A stretch of DNA of 64,000 bases from Lentinus brumalis. Its lineage: Eukaryota; Basidiomycota; Agaricomycetes; Polyporales; Polyporaceae. Position numbers and translations under genes: made by a program. Under the pieces are notes generated by a model. It had not been told where the DNA came from. It was given only the letters and a program-made list of their open reading frames with translations, and made no database searches. Of the stretch, positions 54,422-64,000 are shown piece by piece. How positions within the stretch are numbered: the stretch's first letter is position 1; the number at the start of each line of letters is the position of its first letter. The stretch covers positions 558,001 to 622,000 of the forward strand of contig MARA01000009.1 in assembly GCA_001792895.1 (NCBI GenBank), given 5' to 3'.

Positions 54422-56531
54422 ATGTCCTCCGCCACGCCAGCGGAACCCCAGGCCACCCTCAGGCAGCGACGCGTCGATCGACGGACTTCCTCGGACGAGA
54501 CGATCAATCACACCCAGGAGGAGGCTCGCGATGACAAGCGCGATGAGGTCGTGTGGGGTAAAACGCCAAGCGGCGAAGGTACGTCGTGGCATACTTGTGA
54601 ATTCCTTCGAGACGACCCGCGACCCTGGCCCGCTCTGCGAAGATGTTGGCGTGGCGCAGGACGACTGCTGTGAAACGAGCAAGACACTGGCCCGGCGTTC
54701 ATCATGACGGAGCACGCCGACGGACGCGCTGCGCCGGGCATGTCACTCCTTCGACAGCGCAAATAAGTCCACGTCTCATGGTACAGGCCTGAGTCGCCAC
54801 GCCTTCATTAACAAGTGGGATAACGTCCCAGCGACTACGAACTTTGTCCGGCGGACTGTCCACTGGAATGTCCGCCGGACAAAGACATCGAGCTCAGCGC
54901 AATGCGTCACATATAATATGGTCCGCCTGGTCCTGCTCCCACCTTGACCGCCGCTGCCAATCCCTGATGCTTCGCTCGCCGCTATGACCAACTTCATCGG
55001 CAGGACATAGTCAATAGCTATGTGTTACGCCAATTGCGCCACCCAGACCCTTACCTTGACCATCATTATGAGCTGGCTTGAAATCATGCGCCGCGCCATG
55101 CTGCGTACCCGTTGAACACGATCGAACACTGGTCATCCCATGGCGGACCGCTCACCTTCCGGTGACCTCAGCTGGCGATGGTTTTTGACATGCGCGTGGC
55201 GCGTGGCTGACGGTGTCATGATAGTCGGGAGCGTCGAGGAGGACGTTTGGAGCGCGAGGAGCGTTACAGGCAGTAGCCCCGGCGTTGCACTGCCTGTAGC
55301 TTCAGAGGCACTGAACGCGCGGACTGTCCAGTTGACAGATATCTCAGTTGTCCTGAATTTATGACAAGGGGAGGCCTCCGCTGCTAGCGGGTCTGCGAGG
55401 AATCGCTCTCACGCAGCTCGAGAGCTGTCGCAATTTCTGCTCGTGTGCATCAAGGCGAGTGGAATCGGAGATCATAAATCGGCGAAACAAGCCGATGGAG
55501 AGTCAATACCACTGGAACCAGCCTGAGGCGGAAAGCCAAGAGCGTGGAAGACCGGCCGTTTGGGACACTCCCATTCATTGTCACGACCCAACGGCAAGCT
55601 CATGCATGTACTGATTTGCCATCGTCTTCACAGTGTTCCGCGTACCAACCACGCACGATGTGTTGACCCTGTTCCATCCTGGCTACCCAAAGTCCCACAT
55701 CGATCTCTTCAATCTCGCATTGCTTGGACTGCAGCTCGTTCTATTCTTCACCCTCTCGCGGAGCGCTGCACGGATATTCTTCCTCTTCTACTTCGCGTTC
55801 TGGAGAGCTGCGTACGATGTAGGCCTCGCGTGGGTTCTTACGAAACAGAGCAAGCGTAAATGGATTGTCAGAGAGATCCAACGTCTCGGTTGGCTCGATG
55901 AGAAGCGCAAGCCCGAGATGCGCCAATGGATCAAGAAGCAGCTCACAGGCAAGATGGGCAAGGACTACTCGTTCGATGTTCGTCAGTCTGTCACACGACC
56001 TGCAAAGGTGCTTACCCACGGCCATGCATAGGAACTCCCTTTAGAGTATAACACATGGTTGCTCTTCCGGCAGCTCGTGGACATTATCCTATTGAAGTGA
56101 GTTCGATTCTATCCTGCACTGTGCCTGAATTGACTTGTTCTGTGGCGACTAACAGCGACTTCCTGGCATATTGCATGTTCGCGTTCTCGTGCTTCCGCGT
56201 CCCTGAAGGATTATCGACTACGCTCCATGTCATGAGGTAATCTCGATCCCGGTTCGGATTCCGCTGAAAGTCTAATTGCTTATCTAGGTGGATCGGCGGT
56301 ATTGCCCTCATCGCATTCAACCTCTGGGTCAAGACCGAGGCTCACAACGTTGTAAAGGACTACGGCTGGTACTGGGGCGACGTCTTCTTCCAGCGCGGCG
56401 CTCTCGTTTTCGATGGCGTGTTCGAGCTCGCCCCGCATCCTATGTACTCTGTCGGTGCGTACACGCTGATCTCTCCGCACTGGTGGTCGTCTGACGCGAG
56501 GGACAGGATATGCCGGGTACTATGGTCTGTC
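54422..56531 (+). pseudogene. CHO2: Truncated CHO2, copy B
   Basis: Same exon structure and same breakpoint as copy A (homology ends near 56531 after GYAGYYGLS). Exon 1 differs from copy A at two residues (Glu to Asp, Ile to Asn). Exons 2-5 encode the same protein except for one Val to Leu, although 25 bases differ. All splice sites are canonical, including a different acceptor sequence before exon 3 (GCATAG) and before exon 4 (TAACAG). As in copy A, the C-terminal two thirds of the enzyme are absent. Confidence 0.85.
54842..54884. repeat. Perfect 15-bp inverted repeat in CHO2 intron 1, copy B
   Basis: Same arms and loop as at 43152-43194. Confidence 0.8.
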
Positions 56532-56635
56532 CCCCGGTGTCCCGATGCGGCTAGACTCCGGCGGCGGGCGGGCGGCGGCGGGGTGCCAGGCCTTTGCAGC
56601 AAGAAAGCGAGACTCAGGGAGGCAGGGGGAGGGGA

Positions 56636-56708
56636 GAGTGGACAGGGAGTGGACAGGGAGAGGAGACACTGGACAGGGAGTGGAGAGTGGACAGGGAGAG
56701 GGGGGATG
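56636..56708. repeat. GAGTGGACAGG minisatellite, copy B
   Basis: Same imperfect array as at 44941-45012. Confidence 0.8.
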
Positions 56709-59700
56709 GGGAGTCAGACGGCGTGGCTGGGGCGGGGATGGCAGGCAGGCTACAGCTCGCACTCGACTCGCCGGGAAGACGCTGCATTCGTGTACACTAC
56801 GCACAATATATTTCGTTGCTACTACCCCGGCTGGACTACGCAACTCGCAAGACGAGGCGCAGAAGCACTCGCCGCCCGTGTCCGTGCCCTCGCTCGCCTC
56901 ACTTCTGTCCCTCAGGCTCTCCGCAGCATCGTCCCGCGTCCTCGCTCCTTCGGCCTCCGTCACGACTCTACACGCGCCGCTCCGACTCTACCAGCAAGCG
57001 CAGCAGCCCGTGCTCAAGGACGCGTCTGCGCTCCCCACCGCCGACTACCGCCTCGTATTCTGCCAGAACGAACGGTCAGCGCGCCGTCGCGAGCACAAAA
57101 CCACTCACAAGACACACGACGCGCGGGCAGCAATGCAGCCGCCAGGATCTGCCCGGGCGAGATCGCTCCTCGCAGTGCCGGGAACGGTCGACTAGTACTG
57201 GCAAGGATGCCAGCCGCTCACCAAGCACGCACACTCCCGAGCTCGCGCAGAGAAGCCGTCAGGGCTTCAGTGCCAGACTCTGCTTGAGCGGACGGTCCAG
57301 ACACAGTCAGCGGCAGACGTTGACGATATCCGAAGTTGTACTAACCAGCTTTGCACGCCAGGAGAGCCCTCGCCCTCGCCCTCGCCCTCGCCCCCACGCT
57401 CGGTCCGCCGGCCGGCAGTGCTCAATGAGACGCAGTGACGGTGACGCAGCCAGACGCCGTCGGCTCGGGCTCGGGCAGATGCTGCCAGCGGGCCACGGCG
57501 CAGAAGACGAACCTGCATCCTTATTGCTGAGCTATTCACCGCGCAGCGGCCGTACCCGTTCCGTTAAAACAGCGCGTCGGTGCGCCCGGTGACCTCCGCG
57601 GCTAACGCGGCAGTGTTTCCGAGCCCGGGCCAGCCTGAGCCTGAGCAACGTGCCCGGGGCTTCAAGACCATATATATCGCTCGCAACGCCTGCACAGATA
57701 CGAAGGTCAGTCTGAACTTCGTGTACTCTAAGTGGAATCAACGGCTACTCACCGAGTCTGCAGGTGCAGTCGCATATACGCCTGCCAGGCGTGCCGGGGC
57801 CGTCGAAGAGGCTGTCTGCACGATACGGTGTGTCAGTTCAACATCTAGGCGCGTAAAACTCGTCGGCTTACTCACCTCTCGACTTCTAGACTCAAATGAG
57901 CGGCCAGCTGCCATGCAGGCTGGCAGGCTGGTAGTGGACTCTGTCGCCGTGCCCGGATGTGCGGCTCCACCTTGAGTGCGCTGCACCAAAGCTCGTCAGT
58001 AGCAGCATGAGGACAGCGAATCGTTCCGGAGACACTCACAGTGCACATGGATGGAAGGGAGAACAAGAGAGGATCTGCGCTTCGCAGTCCGCCAAGTCCA
58101 TCGACTCGCAGATGAGCGCTTACCAGGATACTTGATGCGCGATCGTCGAAGGCCGCGTCGCGTCTTCTCTCCCTTCCACCACCTGCCCGCCGCTACCAGA
58201 CTCCTCCAAGCCTGTGCCCTCTTCTTTCCCCGCCGCTTGACGCGTTCTCAGCGCCGTGACGGCTTGATAGCGGTCGCCTAGAACTCGAGGTGTGTCAGCA
58301 CCGTACCTTTGGACACAACAATGCCGGGTACGTACCTTGTTATTACCTCCGTGCCAGCTTGTATGTCTGCATGTATGCTATCGAGCCATCGCTTGACCTC
58401 GACGCGGGCGAAGATGACGAGCTGCGGGATGGTGATCAGGTGAGTACGCGTCGCTGCGCACGGCGGGCAGAAGGTACGTACATGCGCCGACTCTCGGAGG
58501 GGGGCCGCGGGGCGGCTGCTAGCTGCTGCGCTACTTGTTCCGTCGTCGCTGGGCTTGTGTCTGGGGAAACGCGTCTGGAACAGAAACGGTCAGTAGGCGC
58601 GTCGAGATCGCACGACGCGTGACGTCATGCCTTCCGAAAGAGGCATGACGCGGCCGCGGGCACGAGCACTTACCTCCTCCTCCTCGTCAACCATGTTCTC
58701 TGCGCTGGGACTAGCTACCTCTTGGGCGTACTCTGGACCTGGTTTTGACTTGTGCGCTGTGACTTGACACTGCTGGCAACCGTCGTGGACGCAGCTCGAG
58801 AACTTGAAGTGCGCGCGTCACTGGTGTACAAGGTATGCTCCTCGTCTAAGGCTCATCTGCTGCGACGTATGAGTAAGCATGGAAGGGTGGTCGCTACTAG
58901 GTATGGCTACGTACTCTCGACAAGGTGAGCGTCCTTTGTCCCAGAGAACAACGAACTCAGAGCAAGATGGCATTCACGCGGTGACTATTGAAGATGTGAG
59001 CTGACAGCCCATTAGCAGTGGAAACAGGAGGTACGTACATTGCTCAGTGAGAAGTCGCGTCGCAAAGTGTCACAGCCAGGACTCTGACTGTTACAGCTAC
59101 ACGTTCGACTGCAGCGATGTCTCTGCGAAGAACGGCGGTGAGTCAGCGACAGGTACGCGTAGTCATCGTGTTCTTGAGCTCTGTCGACACGTGAACGCGT
59201 GTCTACGCGTTCTTGGCGCGGGGCAGCGTGTTGTAGCGCACTTCGCCACGCGGGCTCTGCGTCCAGGGCCTTGGAGACTCCTCGACAACAACCAGGTAGG
59301 TCGAGGACGCGGAAGAGGGGGACGGAAGGGCAGAAATGGGTGCTTACCACTGCAGACGACTGTCGCGTTTAACCAAGCCTGGGGAGCTGCTGACGTTGCT
59401 GACAATGGCGTAGGCTGGAGATGACCTGCTGGGGATGTCGAGCCCTTGCGTCTGACAGTGAGCGGCCGAGGTTCACCGGTGACGAGGCCAGACGAAGGGT
59501 GTCTGGAGGGGACGAGAAGATGGTTGATAGGGAAGAGAGCGGTTCGTGGGGATTTCTGCCAGCACATCCTGCGGGTTCTGTCCAGAAGAGTCGAAGGTGG
59601 GAGGAATATTGTTGTGTAATCAGACCTGAAGTGAATGCAAGCGCATTTTTTGCAGAAACTAACGGAGCAGAATCCCGATTGGAGCTGCACAGTGTGAACC

Positions 59701-61439
59701 TTCCGTGAGAGCGTACAATGGGATATTCGGACGCTGGCGGCAGAGAGGTTACGCGGTATGCGGAATGCTTCCGAGCATGCGCGACCTGACGGAGCGCCGC
59801 AAGAACACTCCCTGAATCATCTCGTTAGCCTGGGTCTGAGAATTCTGCCAACTCCAAGGTCCTCGCTCACAGATCATGCACTGTCTAACAGCCATCATTA
59901 TAGTATGGTTTGTTGCTTGCACAATGCTACTACTTACTAGACCAGTCCCTCAAGTCCCGCTGCCAAATTGCAGGATAGGAAATGGCAGAGAGCGTAAATA
60001 TCACGTCATGTTGCCACGGACACGGCGACCATTCCAAAATCAGACAGTACAAATCACCCTAGCGTCGAGAAGCTGCATAACGGCATGTACAGTCAAAGTC
60101 AGGTAGGGTTAGCACCCATGAAGTTCCAAAGGACTGGAATGTCGCGCTCGCACATTGAGAGCTGTGGGACCCTCATACTTACTATGTCTGCAGGCACATG
60201 ATTCATAGAGTACACATATGTTGAGGATAGGTCTTGCAGGAAGAGCATCCCTTGGATACACCGCTGAGATGCTACCGGTGGGAATCACAACAAGTCGATC
60301 AGCGGGCGAAGCACATCATAGCCGCCAGGGCAGGTTTCCTAGTTGGGCGATGACTCGAGCCATAGAATTGAGCGGCCGCATACGATAAGAAACAGCCGAA
60401 ATGAGGACCTGGATTATTCGGATTACGCCATGATGCGCACAGCCTGGATGAGAAGCTGGGGAATTTGCCAGGTCTCTATCTCGCCCGCGGTCTTGTAGTT
60501 GCAGCTTAAGCAGTACCATGCGCAGATAGTACATACTCGTGTCTTAATGTAGCCGCATCGTAGGACAGGACAGTCTTCAGAAGACCAGCAGTAGGGGAAA
60601 AGAGTTGGACTTGCACTCAATTATATTGCGAGAATGAGGGATAACATGCCCCAAAGCACTACCTACCAGACTAATAACAAGCCATCTGCATCCAGAACTC
60701 TATCCGGAAGAGGAACAGACGGGGGAATTAAGCCGGAAGCCGCGTCGGACAGTCGGAGGTGTTGCCAGAAGAGGTCTCGAGCAAAAAAGGCAATGTAAGC
60801 GCTCTTGGAATCGCAACCTCCTCGATAGCGCGCATGCGCCTTTCGCTCATCCCGCTGCTGCAGGTATGATGCTGCATTGCACATGGCAATTAACGGCTTA
60901 TGTAAGATGCCGTGCACTGTTATGGAGTCGCTTGAACTGATGAAATCTCCAGTATCTTGGTAGGAACACTATACTCGACCACTGGAAGCTTGTGACATAT
61001 TCTCGTTCAGCGAGGAGACATGGCCGCAGTACTCACATCTTGGCATAGGCGTCTACTAATACGTACAAGACCTGCCATCTGACACACTCTGGTGTCCTCA
61101 AACCGCCCCGGAAATACTGTAAAGGCCGTAGAATGCTCGCATTCAAGGACCCTGACCTTGTGCCTCCACCCGCGGACTCCCCGTCAAAACTACAAGCCGG
61201 TATACGACCATCAGGTTCTCAGCGGCTATCTTACGTTACGAGAACAGGTGTCCGAGCCGAGACAGCTTCCCTCGTCTGGTTTCGCACTAGCTGCGTTCCT
61301 CCGTCTGGATACCCTGGAGCTTCGTCCGCCCATCGCCCCACCTCTCCGTGTCGCCTTCTGGTTGGACGCCTCCATCGTGTGAAGTAAGATGCGTTCAACA
61401 GATTACAGTTGCGCAGCTCGTGACTCTTGCAGCAGGATA

Positions 61440-63342
61440 CGTATAAGTACCCCGTCATCTCGACCGCCTCCTGAGCACCCGCATCCCTGCCCGCCCGTTC
61501 CGTGCCCTTCCTCTCCCTCACGACCTTACCCGTGTCCGGTACCCTTTACCCCTCAGCCTATTGGCGAAGCTACCTCCTACGTTTTATGATACGATACTAC
61601 CTGCTTGTACTATGGCTGCCAGTACCTCTCCGTCATGCTACATTATCCCTCGAGCATGTACTAGTCCGAACTTGTTTCCACTATGACCCCTACCCCCTCC
61701 TGTCGCCCCTTCACCCAGACTCTCTCAGATGCTTCTCTACTTGCCTCCCTACTCGCTTTGGATCTCATGTCTCGAGGCTCTACCTGCCCTCTCGACGCTG
61801 TTCACCATGCTGTACACGCTGTTGGTAAGCTCGTCCAGTCCCTTAACTCGCCGCAACTCTGACTGTCTCTTTCAAGGTTCAGCTCCCCGTCACCACAACA
61901 CGTTCGTCGCAAGATAGCATCCAGGTAGCTGGAGTATGTCTCAAACTCGCTCCAAGTCGTCCTCGGTACTGATCATCATCATCTCAATAGACTCGATGTA
62001 CGAGTACAAGTCGATTTGTACTCAAGCGTCGAGATGTCCAGGTCTGTCCGGCTTGACCAGCATGCCAACGGACGCATGGTGAATACATTCCAGTCTTCAT
62101 GCTTCGGACTTCAGGCTATGACATCGCGCTGACACACTTCAGATCGACCTCGACTTCATGTCAAGACCGGCGATCAGTCGACGACTCGTCTGTCATAGGC
62201 TCGACACCGGGGTCCATACTACGCATAAGTAAGTCATTTCCATGTCCATCCGAAACGTCACTGGCTTCTGATGGTACGTGTCAGCCCATCTGCTTCGCAC
62301 TAAGGGTCGTACATGAAGACTGACTACTCACGCTACTTTCAGACAATCACACAGGCTTCCGAGACGATCGTCTCGTCTCGCGTGGTGTATGTCCCGACCC
62401 TCCGCACATCTCGGCGCAAGTGAGGTACGAGGTTCCGCACTTGGCAGTCTCTATCGTTGCTTACTTCGAGTCCTCTCTCTTAGATCAGCAGACGTCGTGC
62501 AATCACCTCAAATTTGCGATGCTCTCGGGCTGCGGCAGGTCGGGTAAAACTCGCTCGTCTATATCCCTGTACTGACTTGCGCACAGTCGCTCTTTCGCAA
62601 GCTCGATGATCCCGCCCTTACTTCCGCGAGGCGCGACTTCAAGAACCTCGAAGCTCGAGCACGAACTGAGCGGCCCCGAGTACTGAAGCGACAGGTACGC
62701 CGACCTTCCATTTACATAATCCAGAGCACACACTGATTCGTTCTCCCTGGCGGCATTACAGAGACACGCAGACTCTCGTCTATGCCAGTGGTCTGCGGCT
62801 ATGGCTGCATTGTTTCTCTGGTAAGCCGCGCTTCGTTCCGTGTCTCTGGAGCTTCGTACAAAGGCTGATGGGGTTAATTGCAGGAATGAAAGCCAAATAG
62901 TAGCTTGGGATCTAGGGTACTTACAGTGACACGCGAACTTGGCACGCCGAGCTGGATAGCAGGTGACTTTGTGCCTACCGTCCTGTTCGCACGCAGAGTA
63001 CGCTGACACGAGGTTTGACCGAGGTTCATACAAATACGCACCACGATGACTACGGCGGTGAGTTCTCGACATATTCGAATACCATGCGGTAACAAGCTCG
63101 CTGACTACGAGTACTACAGACTATTCGACGCCGATCTACAGCGGGAGGCTGCCGGCCTCCCGCTGCATTCCGAAAGCGAGACTGTGCTGCCGACACTCGC
63201 CAGCATTCCTCGACGCCTTTCGGTTCCCCGAAGCCTCCGACGCGGCTCGCTCTCCCGGTCACGACATCCGAGTCTCCCACTGCATCCCAGCACCACAAGC
63301 AGTCCGGAACGCATGATATATTCAACCCGAGTGAGTAGCTAA
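61440..63342 (+). CDS. Possible unidentified multi-exon gene in the duplicated segment, copy B
   Basis: Counterpart of the exon set at 49744-51620. The last exon reads LADYEYYRLFDADLQREAAG, then LPTLASIPRRLSVPRSLRRG, and stays open to ERMIYSTR at about 63330. It is therefore slightly longer than in copy A. No known domain. Confidence 0.4.
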
Positions 63343-64000
63343 CAGACGCTACAGGATGACCGCCCCCACGCAGTATGTAAGGCAGAGCACGCGGCCGTTT
63401 GCGTCGCCCACACGAGCCTCGTCTTCCCTCGTGCTCCCGAGCAGCCAGAGGCGGTCTGCGCTGCATCGCAGAAGCCCGGAGCACACCCCTCGTCTGCGGT
63501 GCGCTCCGGATTTCTGTGTACAGTGTCGGCCCGGGTTGCGAGTCGTTTCGGCCACCTTGTAAGCAGGAGTCTTCCACAGGCCTCCGAGCATCGCGCCGGG
63601 CTCCGCAGCTGGTCGAGTTGCATGTTGACTCCAGCCACTAAGTACGGGCTGCACGGCGGCGAGTGTGCCGGTCGGGAGCTGCGAGTTCTTGCCGTTAGCG
63701 GCATCGCCCCGGGACGCTATCCCAGACACCCGCCCGAAAGCCCGCGCTTGAGAACACATCCCGGCGGCGCGAGACCCGGTCGCACGCACGCTGTGCAGCC
63801 CGCCTGAGCGTTTCGAGTCGGCCCCGCGCCGCTCCGGGCTGAGTCGCGGGTGGGAGAGTCGAGACGAGCGGTCGGGCAGCGAGGGCGTCGCCCTCGGTAG
63901 CCATTTTGTCGCCCGGGTCGGATCGCGATGCACGTTGGCAGGCTGACAGAGACTGCTCACCGCGTCCCGGGAGCGCAGCCTGGGAGCGTCAGCGGCCACG

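Larger units (their letters stand above)
54292..63999. repeat. Segmental duplication, copy B (runs out of the window)
   Basis: Second copy of the segment at 42599. It holds truncated CHO2, hairpin intron, minisatellite, both sets of unidentified exons and the start of the 323-bp array. Near its left end it has an extra stretch forming a small hairpin (TAATGATG/CATCATTA, 54332-54360) that copy A lacks. It is cut by the window end. Confidence 0.95.

Noticed and set aside
1..64000. tRNA, rRNA, CRISPR and telomere repeats
   Set aside because: Looked for B-box-like GGTTCRANTCC words, rRNA cores, spaced repeats and TTAGGG runs by eye. None was convincing. The only rRNA-like match is the snoRNA guide.

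Overview
This is nuclear DNA of a filamentous basidiomycete, most likely an Agaricomycete. Genes are dense, GC-rich in third positions, and cut by many 45-65 bp GT-AG introns. Families such as a DUF6533-type membrane protein, Ure2-like glutathione transferases and an HD-domain cyanamide-hydratase relative fit that group. The exact order is an inference. No tRNA, rRNA, CRISPR array or telomere repeat was seen.

Left part (1-16.6 kb): a decayed zinc-type alcohol dehydrogenase/quinone reductase pseudogene and about 2 kb of further decayed sequence. Then come a low-complexity conserved fungal protein (4.55-6.68 kb) and two tandem glutathione S-transferase genes on the minus strand. The GST genes are separated by an intergenic stretch that carries a perfect-TIR MITE. 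Next is a complete minus-strand Argonaute with all four catalytic residues.

Middle part (17-42.5 kb): mostly housekeeping genes. They are a membrane protein, an OXA1/YidC insertase, a TPR-J co-chaperone (DNAJC7-like), an Old Yellow Enzyme, a cytidine-deaminase-like protein and translation elongation factor 1-beta. The EF1-beta first intron carries a C/D snoRNA matching yeast snR18/U18. They are followed by an HD-domain hydratase, a probable GPI-anchored protein, a Cdc20/Fizzy-type WD40 APC/C activator with an Ile-Arg tail, and a single-pass membrane protein with phospho-site-like repeats. A DUF6533 membrane protein and one unrecognised gene close this part. Several otherwise good genes (OXA1, deaminase, 41.7-kb gene, perhaps the 4.55-kb gene) are broken by single-base changes, three of them in homopolymer runs. 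That pattern looks more like residual assembly error than decay.

Right part (42.6-64 kb): two direct copies of a segment about 11.7 kb apart (A 42.6-52.3 kb, B 54.3 kb to the window end). Each copy begins with the 5' part of CHO2 (phosphatidylethanolamine N-methyltransferase), cut off at the same point, followed by sequence with no recognisable domain. That tail holds two sets of spliced-looking unidentified exons, a minisatellite, and a GC-rich tandem repeat of about 323 bp. The CHO2 exons of the two copies differ almost only at silent sites, so they diverged under selection even though both are now truncated. A recent tandem duplication and two haplotypes of a dikaryon placed side by side by the assembler are both possible.
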